NCBI RefSeq assembly: GCF_044357945.1
Contig: NZ_CP076563.1
Location: 1,364,001 to 1,428,000, forward strand
DNA length: 64,000 nt
Direction: 5' to 3'
DNA from: QAND01 sp003150225
GTDB taxonomy: Bacteria; Bacillota; Clostridia; Christensenellales; QAND01
Part shown: positions 41,803 to 49,247 of the stretch, in pieces
How positions within the stretch are numbered: position 1 is the stretch's first letter
How the letters are laid out: every line of letters begins with the position of its first letter
Notes under the pieces: model-generated
The model's input: the letters and a program-made list of their open reading frames with translations, nothing else
Database searches by the model: none
What the model was told of the DNA's origin: nothing
Program-made: the position numbers and the translations under genes

Positions 41803-43532
41803 TGGACGCCAACGAATTCGCGCGGATATATCTAGCGCCATACAGCGTAAAAGGGGATGAGATTATCCCAACCTACTGCCCCTACTGCAAAGGCGGAGAG
41901 CGGAAAGACAAGCACACCTTTGCACTGAATACCCGAAATCTGACGTTTAACTGCAAGCGGGGCTCCTGTGGAAAGCAGGGGCGGTTTGCGGATCTGTGCC
42001 GGGACTTTGGGGTATCGGAGCAGAAGGAATATACGCGGCCCAAGACCAAGCTGCAAAAGGCGCCGGATGCCGTGAAATCGTATTTGGAAAGCCGTGGAAT
42101 TTCTGCGGCCACCCAGGATTCTTACCGGGTATGCGCCGACGAAAGCGGAAATGTGGCTTTCCCATTCTTGGATGAGAAGGAGGAACTGGTTTTCTTAAAA
42201 TTCCGGCCCGTAGGAGAGGTGAAGAAAGGGGAGCGGAAGTCCTGGCGGGAGAAAGGAACAATGCCCATTCTGTTTGGGATGCACCTATGCGACCCCGGTC
42301 AACCACTGGCGATCTTCGAGGGTGAAATTGACGCCATGAGCGGACATGAGTCTGGAATCCCAAATTGCGTTTCTGTTCCTTCTGGGTCTGAAGACCTTAC
42401 CTGGTTGGATACCTGTTGGGAGTTTCTGGAGCGGTACGATGACATTTACCTGTACGGGGACAACGACATCCCCGGGAAAAAGATGGTGGAAGCCCTAGCG
42501 CTGCGGCTGAACCACCACGCCATCCATATTGTGGAGCACGAATGTAAAGACGCCAATGAGCTGCTGTGTACACAGGGGAAAACCGCCGTTTTAGAGGCAT
42601 ATCTCACGGCGAGAGAAGTCCCGCCCCATGGATTGATTCAACTAGCGGACGTTGAGCCCATGGACATGGCGAAAATGCCAAAGGCGTTGAGCGGGATCAA
42701 GGAGCTTGACAAGGCCATTGGTGGGTTTCTCTTTGGTGATTTGTCGGTATGGACAGGACGCCGTGGAGAGGGTAAGTCAACGCTGCTATCCCAGATATGC
42801 GCGGAATCCGTGGATGCTGGGATCAGGGTATGCATTTATTCTGGTGAGCTTCGCGCGGATCGGTTTCAGCACTGGTTTCATCTTCAGATAGCGGGTTCAG
42901 ATTACATCAAAAGCTTTCTGGACTCCAGCGGAAAGACCATAAACTATGTGCCAAAGCCCACCGCTTATCAGATTCGGGAATGGTACCGCGGAAGGGTGTG
43001 GATTTACGACAACACCATCTCGGAGAGCGGAGAGGAGGACAGCATCCTAAACGCCTTTGAGCTGGCGGCGAAACGATATGGCTGCCAGGTGTTTTTGGTG
43101 GACAACCTCATGACCGCGCGGTACGCGTTCAAAAGCGAAAACGGGTATTACAGGGCACAATCGGAGTTTGTGGGTCGATTGGTTGAGTTCGCCAACCGTT
43201 ACAACGTCCATGTTCATCTGGTGGCGCATCCCAGAAAGAACGACGGCGGTTTGAAAAACGATGACGTGGCTGGAACCGCTGATATTACCAACAGGGCAAG
43301 CAATGTGTTCTCCCTGGAGCGAGTCGATGTAGAAGACCAGGGGCGCGTGGGCTGTGACGCGGTGTTAAGCGTCCTAAAAAACCGATGGTATGGAGCGGGA
43401 GCGAAGATTGGGCTGGACTTTGACGAGGTTTCCCGGCGGTATTATGTGCCAAGCGCGGGTAACAAAAAGGTATTTGGTTGGGTGCCGGTACAAGCAAGGC
43501 TGCGTCCCATCGAGGAAGATTCCCCGTTTTAA
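41802..43532 (+). CDS. Bifunctional DNA primase-helicase (T7 gp4-like)
   Basis: 576 aa from GTG. N-terminal zinc finger (YCPYCKGG ... FNCKRGSCGK), TOPRIM primase domain (IFEGEIDAMSG with catalytic Glu; YGDNDIPG with Asp pair), then a DnaB-type helicase: Walker A TGRRGEGKST near residue 321, Walker B FLVDNLM, and a HLVAHPRKN motif. Synthesises primers and unwinds the fork. Directly follows the initiator. Confidence 0.92.
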   Translation: MDANEFARIYLAPYSVKGDEIIPTYCPYCKGGERKDKHTFALNTRNLTFNCKRGSCGKQGRFADLCRDFGVSEQKEYTRPKTKLQKAPDAVKSYLESRGISAATQDSYRVCADESGNVAFPFLDEKEELVFLKFRPVGEVKKGERKSWREKGTMPILFGMHLCDPGQPLAIFEGEIDAMSGHESGIPNCVSVPSGSEDLTWLDTCWEFLERYDDIYLYGDNDIPGKKMVEALALRLNHHAIHIVEHECKDANELLCTQGKTAVLEAYLTAREVPPHGLIQLADVEPMDMAKMPKALSGIKELDKAIGGFLFGDLSVWTGRRGEGKSTLLSQICAESVDAGIRVCIYSGELRADRFQHWFHLQIAGSDYIKSFLDSSGKTINYVPKPTAYQIREWYRGRVWIYDNTISESGEEDSILNAFELAAKRYGCQVFLVDNLMTARYAFKSENGYYRAQSEFVGRLVEFANRYNVHVHLVAHPRKNDGGLKNDDVAGTADITNRASNVFSLERVDVEDQGRVGCDAVLSVLKNRWYGAGAKIGLDFDEVSRRYYVPSAGNKKVFGWVPVQARLRPIEEDSPF

Positions 43533-43543
43533 GGAGGTTTGAG

Positions 43544-43723
43544 TTGGATATTCGTGTGAAATATTTGCTGGACCGGGCGAGAAAGGACGAGTCGGCCCAT
43601 AGCTTTGACGGATATATGCGCTATATCAAGATGGTAAACGGGTTTTATCCCCCGGTGAAGGACTCTGCTCAAGTGTTTGAGGCGGTGAGAAAGGCGACGG
43701 TGGGGCGCGATGAACCAGCTTGA
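43544..43723 (+). CDS. Small phage protein, hypothetical
   Basis: 59 aa from TTG 43544 (AAGGAGG 6 bases upstream). Helical, charged (DIRVKYLLDRARKDESAHSFDGYMRYIKMV). Overlaps the nuclease-like gene by 14 bases. No family recognised. Confidence 0.6.
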   Translation: MDIRVKYLLDRARKDESAHSFDGYMRYIKMVNGFYPPVKDSAQVFEAVRKATVGRDEPA

Positions 43724-44087
43724 CACTATGTCGGCGGCAGAATACCTGGAATACTGCAAAACCGGGAAACTGCCTGGGAAAAAACAATCTGCTCCCAAGT
43801 ATCACAATAGGCGAACGGAATATGGCGGTAGGATATTTGATAGCCAAAGAGAGGCGAACCGAGCGGCGGACCTGGAATTGATGGTTCGAGCAGGAGAGAT
43901 CGCTAAAGTGCTGTACCAGGTGCCGTTTGAACTCCCCGGCGGAGTGGTGTACAAGGCGGATTTTGTGCGACTGAACATGGATGGCACCTGGAGTGTAGAG
44001 GACGCAAAAGGGGTAAGGACCAAGGAGTACAGAATCAAAGCCAAGCTGTTTCATGAACGGTACGGGAGAGAAATTGTTGAGGTGTAA
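43710..44087 (+). CDS. DUF1064 phage nuclease-like protein
   Basis: 125 aa. KYHNRRTEYGGRIFDSQREANRAADLELMVRAGEI, YQVPFEL, YKADFV and VEDAKGVRTKEYRIKAKL (in parts) are the DUF1064 pattern. This is a small PD-(D/E)XK-like fold with catalytic Asp in YKADF and E.AK in VEDAKG. Possibly a Holliday-junction or repair nuclease. Confidence 0.82.
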   Translation: MNQLDTMSAAEYLEYCKTGKLPGKKQSAPKYHNRRTEYGGRIFDSQREANRAADLELMVRAGEIAKVLYQVPFELPGGVVYKADFVRLNMDGTWSVEDAKGVRTKEYRIKAKLFHERYGREIVEV

Positions 44088-44089
44088 CG

Positions 44090-44674
44090 ATGGAGAACAA
44101 ATACGCGAACGTAAACAGCCTGTGCTGGAGTTGCGCTAAGGCATGCGGATATTGTTCCTGGAGCTGTGCGCTTGAACCCGTGAAGGGATGGAAAACCAGG
44201 GAAACACATAGCGGGCCATATTGCATTGTGTCCTGCCCTGAATATCTGGATGACAGCCACAGATTAGAGGTAATGAAAACAAAACCGATGCTATCTATGC
44301 CAGAGGCACAGGAAGCGGATAACAAAATGGAGGCATACCGGTCCGGTGAAGTATATGACTACTGGAAGGAGGGACTTTGCGATGAGGAAATCGCTGAAAA
44401 GACCGGGGTTTCGGTATGGACGGTGAGGCGGCATCGATACCGTATGGGACTATCTTGCAATCCGGACCGCAGAAATGTACCAGGGGTAAGAGTAGACCGG
44501 GACAGGTTACGGGAGCTTGCCGCGCTTGGGTATACGGATGCAGGGATGGCAAAGGAATTGGGGGTAGCTCAGTCGGCGGTATGGAGAGCTCGAAAAAGGC
44601 TTGGGATTCCGACAGTGTACCAACGGAGAGGTGAAAGCAATGGAGCAGTTAAAGGGGCAAATGTCCATAGATGA
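44090..44674 (+). CDS. Zinc-finger plus HTH phage protein
   Basis: 194 aa. N-terminal Cys-rich module (CWSCAKACGYCSWSC, later CIVSCPEY). The C-terminal half has two successive homeodomain-like HTH units (LCDEEIAEKTGVSVWTVRRHRYRMGL and YTDAGMAKELGVAQSAVWRARKRLGI), similar to phage regulators. Likely DNA-binding; target unknown. Confidence 0.7.
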   Translation: MENKYANVNSLCWSCAKACGYCSWSCALEPVKGWKTRETHSGPYCIVSCPEYLDDSHRLEVMKTKPMLSMPEAQEADNKMEAYRSGEVYDYWKEGLCDEEIAEKTGVSVWTVRRHRYRMGLSCNPDRRNVPGVRVDRDRLRELAALGYTDAGMAKELGVAQSAVWRARKRLGIPTVYQRRGESNGAVKGANVHR

Positions 44675-44927
44675 TCTAATCCCCATGGAGGGATCCCCTA
44701 TCAGCAAAGAGGAAGCGGCTGCCCAGCTAATGGTATGGCACAACGGAATGCCAAAGGAGGACGCAAGCGCCCTTCATACGGCGGCTATGGCGCTGCAAGG
44801 CCAGACGGTTGCAAGTGCAGCAGAAGCCGTCCAACGCCTAGAGCGAATGTTGATGGGCATTGGGATCAAGGGAAAGCTGCGTGCGGCCATTGAGATGGGG
44901 CTAGAGGCCCTTGGAGGTATGCAATGA
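44640..44927 (+). CDS. Small helical phage protein
   Basis: 95 aa from ATG 44640 (GGAGAGGTGA upstream). Met- and Ala-rich helices (SKEEAAAQLMVWHNGM; QTVASAAEAVQRLERMLMGIGI). N-terminal KGQMSIDDLI resembles the first residues of several phage accessory proteins. Overlaps the previous gene by 35 bases and the next by 4. Confidence 0.6.
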   Translation: MEQLKGQMSIDDLIPMEGSPISKEEAAAQLMVWHNGMPKEDASALHTAAMALQGQTVASAAEAVQRLERMLMGIGIKGKLRAAIEMGLEALGGMQ

Positions 44928-45541
44928 AAAAATGGACACAGGAAGAAGTAGATCAGATAACCCCTGACCAGTACGGGGTACGCCGTTTCCCAACCGGGGA
45001 TTATAGCGGGATTAAGAGCTTTGGCGAGGATTGCAGCTTTGGCAGGGGTTGCAGCTTTGGCGAGCATTGCAGCTTTGGCGAGCGTTGCGGCTTTGGCGAG
45101 CGTTGCAGCTTTGGCAGGGGTTGCAGCTTTGGCGAGCGTTGCGGCTTTGGCGAGCGTTGCAGCTTTGGCGAGTGGTGCAGCTTTGGCAGGGGTTGCAGCT
45201 TTGGCGAGGATTGCAGCTTTGGCGAGTGTTGCAGCTTTGGCGAGCGGTGCAGCTTTGGCGAGCATTGCAGCTTTGGCGAGTGTTGCAGCTTTGGCGAGCG
45301 GTGCAGCTTTGAAGCAGGGCGTATATCAAACGGGAGATACGTCGCAGTTGATCGGATCGGCTCAGAACAGAGAAAAGCCTATTTTTTCAAAGGAGACGAG
45401 GGCCTCTTTGTTCGGGCAGGGTGTTGGTTTAGCTCTCTAGAGGACTTCAAAGTGAGAGTGCGGGAAGTCCATAGCGGCACCCGTCATGAGCGGGAATACT
45501 TGGCTGCCTGTGATCTAGCGGAAATGATGCTGGAGGAATAG
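44924..45541 (+). CDS. Cysteine-rich hexapeptide-repeat protein
   Basis: 205 aa. A short N-terminal part is followed by 16 consecutive 6-residue units of form (S/G)-F-G-(E/R)-x-C at residues 32-127. A 78-residue tail then contains GCWFSSLEDFKVRVREVH and TRHEREYLAACDLAEMM. The F-G-E-x-C-S order fits the left-handed beta-helix hexapeptide rule ([LIV]-G-x-x-[STAV]-x), with Cys at the small-residue position, so the Cys would stack in ladders. Function unknown; metal binding or a DNA-mimic-like rod are only guesses. ATGA overlap with the previous gene. Confidence 0.8.
   Translation: MKKWTQEEVDQITPDQYGVRRFPTGDYSGIKSFGEDCSFGRGCSFGEHCSFGERCGFGERCSFGRGCSFGERCGFGERCSFGEWCSFGRGCSFGEDCSFGECCSFGERCSFGEHCSFGECCSFGERCSFEAGRISNGRYVAVDRIGSEQRKAYFFKGDEGLFVRAGCWFSSLEDFKVRVREVHSGTRHEREYLAACDLAEMMLEE
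45017..45304 (+). repeat. 18-bp tandem repeat array (16 units)
   Basis: Units of AGCTTTGGC(G/A)(A/G)G..TGC in register with the hexapeptides. Unit variants (GAT, GGT, CAT, CGT, TGG, TGT at codon 5) recur in blocks, for example a CGT-CGT-GGT block twice, suggesting past unequal exchange. Length change by one unit keeps frame. Confidence 0.9.
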
Positions 45542-45543
45542 AA

Positions 45544-45654
45544 GTGGCAGCAACGATGAATAGACTTCAAGTCTGCCCTATCTGCGGAAAAAGGAAACAA
45601 GAGGTGAAACCATGGAGAAGAAAAACAAGGTCTTTGCTGAACGACTTATGCTGA
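45544..45654 (+). CDS. Possible 36-aa zinc-knuckle protein
   Basis: GTG 45544 with GGAGG 7 bases upstream; MNRLQVCPICGKRKQEV contains CPIC. It overlaps the next XRE gene by 43 bases in another frame, which lowers confidence. Could be a short leader peptide. Confidence 0.35.
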   Translation: MAATMNRLQVCPICGKRKQEVKPWRRKTRSLLNDLC

Positions 45655-45833
45655 CAAGGCGCAGGGATTTGATAACGCAAGAGGAGCTGGCAGAGATGGT
45701 AGGTGTATCTGGTCAGACTATATCAGCATACGAGCGAAATATTCAAACCCCATCGCTGGATATAGCTGCTGGGATTGCCGATGCCCTTGGTGTCTCTCTG
45801 GATTGGCTTGCCGGGAGGGAGGAAGCGGAATGA
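45612..45833 (+). CDS. XRE-family regulator
   Basis: 73 aa, little more than an HTH_3 domain: MLTRRRDLITQEELAEMVGVSGQTISAYERNIQTPSLDIAAGIADALGVSLDWLAG (in parts). AGAGGTGA before the ATG. Coupled by ATGA to the next gene. Probably modulates early or accessory expression. Confidence 0.78.
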   Translation: MEKKNKVFAERLMLTRRRDLITQEELAEMVGVSGQTISAYERNIQTPSLDIAAGIADALGVSLDWLAGREEAE

Positions 45834-46141
45834 ACATCTTAAAAGAGTGGCAACGGATGTGCGTTGAAAGTATTATCTGCAGTTCTTGTCCCATTCAAAG
45901 GACTTGTATAGCCAGGGGTAATTTTCCAAGAGATATTGACATGGACGCTATGGAGCAAGCAATCACGGAGTGGGCCGAGAAGCATCCTCCAAAGACGTGC
46001 CTACAGGACTTCCAAGAGAAGTTTCCCAATATGAGACTTACAATCATGCCCTATCCACCCATTCACCCATGGAATCTAGGGTATGACGTACCACACGATA
46101 TAAAAGCCCAACAGGCGTGGGATTTACCTATGGAGGAATAA
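45830..46141 (+). CDS. Phage protein with Cys motif, hypothetical
   Basis: 103 aa from ATG 45830 (GGGAGG upstream). ICSSCPIQRTC near residue 17 is a possible metal or Fe-S site. C-terminal half is Pro-rich (PYPPIHPWNLGYDVPHD). No family recognised. Confidence 0.6.
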   Translation: MNILKEWQRMCVESIICSSCPIQRTCIARGNFPRDIDMDAMEQAITEWAEKHPPKTCLQDFQEKFPNMRLTIMPYPPIHPWNLGYDVPHDIKAQQAWDLPMEE

Positions 46142-46144
46142 GCT

Positions 46145-46615
46145 ATGTCTACTATAACAATCAACGTTGAGAATCTGACCCAGGAGGAACGGGAGCAGCT
46201 TCTAAAGCTGGTGGAGAAGGGGCAAAAGCCTGTGGAAAGAGAGTGGCCACAGGAGGGGGATGATTATTTTTTCAGTTATTCTAACGGCATCGGGAGTTAT
46301 GTGTGGGATAACGATATGGTTGATAATTACAACTGGCAAACAGGAAATTGTTTCCACACGGAAGAAGAAGCCGAGTGGTACAGAGAGCATCTAAAGGTAT
46401 GCGCTGAACTCCGTAGGATGGCAGATGGAAGTGTAGAGGATGGAGCGTGGCATGTTCCATACTATGATTCGCTTAATGACCATGTTTTCGTATATATGCA
46501 CGACGGCTATAGCGAGACCCCTTATATCTTTGCTTCCGACGAATCAGCTCAGAAAGCCATAGACACCATAGGAGAGGAACGGCTGAAAAAGTATTGGTTC
46601 CGGGTGGAGGATTAG
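46145..46615 (+). CDS. Phage hypothetical protein
   Basis: 156 aa. N-terminal NVENLTQEEREQLLKLVEKGQKP, then an aromatic-rich region (DDYFFSYSNGIGSYVWDNDMVDNYNWQTGNCFHTEEEAEWYREHLKV, in parts). The TEEEAE segment near 'NCF' is common in phage accessory proteins of gut Clostridia. Function unknown. Confidence 0.65.
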   Translation: MSTITINVENLTQEEREQLLKLVEKGQKPVEREWPQEGDDYFFSYSNGIGSYVWDNDMVDNYNWQTGNCFHTEEEAEWYREHLKVCAELRRMADGSVEDGAWHVPYYDSLNDHVFVYMHDGYSETPYIFASDESAQKAIDTIGEERLKKYWFRVED

Positions 46616-46618
46616 GCA

Positions 46619-46939
46619 ATGAGGCTAATCGATGCAGACGCATTGCAAAACCATATAAAAAAATGTTGCTGTGAGCCATGCGAAGCAGAAAAGAGAGATT
46701 ATGACCATGTGCGTTGCCGTTCTTGCGAGGCCGGCGATGCCCTCGACTGGATAGACGATGCCCCCACCATAGAACCAGAGAGCCTAATACCCCATGGGCG
46801 GTGGGAGGAGTATATAGAGTTTTCAGATGGTCAGATTGGGAGCTATTGTTCCGAATGCCACCATGGGACTGCATATTTTCCTCAAAGACCAGACAGATAT
46901 TGCAGAGGTTGTGGAGCAAGGATGGACAAGGAGGGCTAA
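46619..46939 (+). CDS. Phage zinc-ribbon protein
   Basis: 106 aa. Begins MRLIDADAL, the standard start of a large family of short phage proteins. It ends with a zinc ribbon CSECH ... CRGCGARMD. Additional Cys pairs lie in the middle (CRSCEAGDALDWI). Role unknown. Confidence 0.75.
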   Translation: MRLIDADALQNHIKKCCCEPCEAEKRDYDHVRCRSCEAGDALDWIDDAPTIEPESLIPHGRWEEYIEFSDGQIGSYCSECHHGTAYFPQRPDRYCRGCGARMDKEG

Positions 46940-47142
46940 TCCATAATTGGGTAACACCGATATATCCCAGGGTCCACAAAGCCCCTGTCTACCCAGATAG
47001 CTCCTTCCCTTTCCAGACGGTCAATGATTTTAAGCAGATACTCCATAGGAAGAAACGTCTGCTTGAACAGGAAGGTAACGGTTTCTCCTGGGTAGTCTAG
47101 AAGGAGATCGTAAATTATTTGTTCGTCTCGTGTCATTTTCAT
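46936..47142 (-). CDS. Possible small winged-helix protein on opposite strand
   Basis: 68 aa (TRDEQIIYDLLLDYPGETVTFLFKQTFLPMEYLLKIIDRLEREGAIWVD, in parts), with a pattern like a winged helix. Convergent with the zinc-ribbon gene and overlapping it by 4 bases. No clear ribosome site, so uncertain; the protein-like composition argues for it. Confidence 0.45.
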   Translation of the reverse strand: MKMTRDEQIIYDLLLDYPGETVTFLFKQTFLPMEYLLKIIDRLEREGAIWVDRGFVDPGIYRCYPIMD

Positions 47143-47176
47143 GAGAACATATTACCATACTTTGTGAGGTGAAGTC

Positions 47177-47575
47177 ATGACAGATGCGGACCTCCGCCAG
47201 GCACACAAGCTGCGGAAGGAGATAAAGCGGCTACAAGAGAATATAGAGGTGCTGCGCTCCCAGGCCGAGGCAATCACCCCTATCCTTACCGGGATGCCAT
47301 ATGCAGGAGGCAAGGCCGATAAGGTAGGTAATGGCGCTGTACGGATCGTTGAGTTGCAGGATCGACTATGCGATAAGATGGAAGCTCTTGGGGAGAAGCT
47401 GATTTCCATAAACTCCTGGATAGACTGCATCCAAGATTCTGCCATGCGGACACTGGCACGGGAACGATTTCTTATGGGGAAAACATGGCAAGAGGTAGCG
47501 GATTCATGCGGATATGCTACGGCAGAGAGTGCTAAAAAAACGTGGGTACGCTTTAAGAGAAAAAGTGTGATATAA
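47177..47575 (+). CDS. ArpU/DUF1492-like late transcription regulator
   Basis: 132 aa. N-terminal coiled coil (DLRQAHKLRKEIKRLQENIEVLRSQAEAI, in parts). The C-terminal sigma-like HTH is LARERFLMGKTWQEVADSCGYATAESAKKTWVRFKRK (in parts). Last early gene, directly before the packaging operon, where ArpU/RinA-type activators turn on late genes. Confidence 0.78.
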   Translation: MTDADLRQAHKLRKEIKRLQENIEVLRSQAEAITPILTGMPYAGGKADKVGNGAVRIVELQDRLCDKMEALGEKLISINSWIDCIQDSAMRTLARERFLMGKTWQEVADSCGYATAESAKKTWVRFKRKSVI

Positions 47576-47840
47576 AAAGTCCCACATGTTCCCCTTTGTA
47601 TCCTGTATTATGGCATTGTGGTGCAATGGGGTAAGAAAGGCACAGCCCCAATGTGGTTGTGTAGCGCCCAACCTTTCATCCCATTCCTTGGTGACCACGC
47701 CTCCGGCAACCTACGGGCCCGGGGGTATATATTTGGAGAGAAGAAGGAGCTGTTTGAGGCTCCTTTTTCGTTAGGGGTATTTTACACCGTGTGATGAGCC
47801 AGGGGCGGGAGGCGTAGCGGTGTAGCAAAATTATGGAACA
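47576..47840 (+). other. Leader/intergenic region before packaging genes, with terminator
   Basis: About 265 bases with no protein gene. AGGAGC/GCTCCT hairpin plus T5 at 47745-47768 ends the early transcript. Several GC-rich hairpins lie before it. A cos or late-promoter site would be expected here, but I cannot point to one. Confidence 0.5.
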
Positions 47841-47918
47841 GCTACGGAGGACCGGAAATGGCTCCCGGCACACCCGAAAGGGTACCTGGCATGTGGGATA
47901 CGCCGCCCCACCCGTAGC
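47841..47918 (+). ncRNA. Structured RNA domain, copy 2 (5' leader of packaging operon)
   Basis: Closing stem GCTACGG / CCGTAGC around a 64-base core identical to 7107-7170 but for one base. It ends about 21 bases before the metallophosphoesterase ATG and just before its GGAGG, so it forms part of the mRNA leader and could regulate translation, or be processed. Shared only with prophage A in this window. Confidence 0.7.
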
Positions 47919-47938
47919 CCAATATGAGGAGGAATCAC

Positions 47939-48718
47939 ATGAAGGAAGTTAGGGCAGAGTTGTCTAAAGAATTCAAAATCTTGGAACTGCATACCTTTGC
48001 TGACCTCCATATTGGGGATGCTCATTGTGACTATAAGGCTATCCATGATCGGATAGAGCACGTAAGGAATACGCCCAATGCTTATTGTGTCTTAAACGGG
48101 GACATCCTCAACAACGCGACGAAAACCAGCGTATCTGATATGTACGGCGAGCTGCTTACACCGATGCAACAGGTAATGCAGGGGGTATCTTTGTTTGCGC
48201 CCATAAAAGATAAGATATTGGCTGTTACAACTGGGAACCACGAGTACAGAACGTACAAGAAGGAGGGCATAGACCTTTCCTATATCATGGCTCGTGAAAT
48301 GGGGCTGGATGACAAGTTTTCCCCGGATGGGATTCTGCTATGGGTGTCCTTTGGAGAATCCTCCAGGCGTCGTTCAGACGGCAGGAAGATGACGTATTCC
48401 ATTTACATGACCCATGGGGGCGGTGGCGGCAGGAAAGAGGGAGCAAAGGCTATTAGATTAGCAGATATGGCTTTCATTGTAGATTCTGATATTTATCTCC
48501 ATAGCCACACCCACTTACCCATGATTATGAAGCAAGCATCGTATCGGGCGAACCCCAGCACTAGAAGCTGTGCTTTGGTAGATAAACTGTTTGTCAATAC
48601 GGCAGCAAACCTAGGCTATGGCGGCTATGGGCAGGCGATGGAGTTTAAGCCCAGCAGCAAAGAAAGCCCTGTGATCTATTTGGATGGGCAACGCAGAGAA
48701 ATGAAGGCGACTTTATAA
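47939..48718 (+). CDS. Calcineurin-like metallophosphoesterase
   Basis: 259 aa from ATG 47939 (AGGAGG 7 bases upstream). Motifs: DLHIGD, LNGDILNN, TGNHEYR, and the later HGGGGG and SHTH (LHSHTHLPM), a full two-metal phosphoesterase set. First gene of the packaging operon. May act on nucleic acid or nucleotides; an end-processing or repair role is inferred only from place. Confidence 0.85.
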   Translation: MKEVRAELSKEFKILELHTFADLHIGDAHCDYKAIHDRIEHVRNTPNAYCVLNGDILNNATKTSVSDMYGELLTPMQQVMQGVSLFAPIKDKILAVTTGNHEYRTYKKEGIDLSYIMAREMGLDDKFSPDGILLWVSFGESSRRRSDGRKMTYSIYMTHGGGGGRKEGAKAIRLADMAFIVDSDIYLHSHTHLPMIMKQASYRANPSTRSCALVDKLFVNTAANLGYGGYGQAMEFKPSSKESPVIYLDGQRREMKATL

Positions 48719-48829
48719 ATGGACCCGATGGAGCATATTAGCCTATGTTTAAGCTGTGAATATTGTGAGGACGACGATGAGGCGTTGTACTGTTTAGCAG
48801 AGACGTGTATAAAAGGGCAGGATGACTAG
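48719..48829 (+). CDS. Small Cys-rich protein
   Basis: 36 aa (LCLSCEYCEDDDEALYCLAETC), with CxxC twice spaced like a minimal zinc knuckle. The ATG directly follows the phosphoesterase stop (TAAATG), suggesting coupling; no separate ribosome site. Similar short Cys proteins precede terminases in some phages. Confidence 0.45.
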   Translation: MDPMEHISLCLSCEYCEDDDEALYCLAETCIKGQDD

Positions 48830-48845
48830 TGAGGAGGTGACTATT

Positions 48846-49247
48846 ATGGCCGAATTGCCGAAAATGACAGCAAAACAAAAACGATTCTGTGATGAATACT
48901 TGATAGACTGCAATGCTACCCAAGCAGCGATTCGTGCAGGGTATAGTCCTAAAACCGCACAAGCCATAGGTTCTGAAAACCTAAAAAAACCAGTTGTAAA
49001 AAAATATATCGATGAGCATCTTGAAATATCCCATAATGACGCAGTTATGAGTGCGGAAGAGGTGTTGATGCGCTTGACGGAAATAGCAAGAGATAAAAAA
49101 GAGAGGGCAGGTAACACGTTAAAAGCGCTTGAGCTGTTGGGTAAACGCCATAAGTTGTTTGTGGATAGAGTGGAGCAGGAGTTGAATGGGGGCGATGTTC
49201 CAGTTGTAATAAAGTTTGAAGGCCCCTTAGATGACTGGAGCAAATGA
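48846..49247 (+). CDS. terS: Terminase small subunit
   Basis: 133 aa from ATG 48846 (GAGGAGGTGA upstream). Terminase_2 pattern: MTAKQKRFCDEYLIDCNATQAAIRAGYSPKTAQAIGSENLKKPVV (in parts), then a helical oligomerisation part. Binds the packaging site. Overlaps terL by 4 bases. Confidence 0.93.
   Translation: MAELPKMTAKQKRFCDEYLIDCNATQAAIRAGYSPKTAQAIGSENLKKPVVKKYIDEHLEISHNDAVMSAEEVLMRLTEIARDKKERAGNTLKALELLGKRHKLFVDRVEQELNGGDVPVVIKFEGPLDDWSK

Noticed and set aside
45017..45304. Regular 18-bp repeats as a CRISPR array or minisatellite RNA
   Set aside because: Repeats are contiguous with no spacers and are in register with a protein-coding frame that has a proper start and flanking protein sequence.
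45021..45440. Alternative Ala-rich or Trp/Leu-rich frames through the repeat
   Set aside because: All frames stay open because the unit length is a multiple of three; only the 44924 frame has coupling to neighbours and non-repeat protein ends.
47586..47774. Plus-strand frame over the packaging leader
   Set aside because: It runs across a clear terminator and has no ribosome site or recognisable product.
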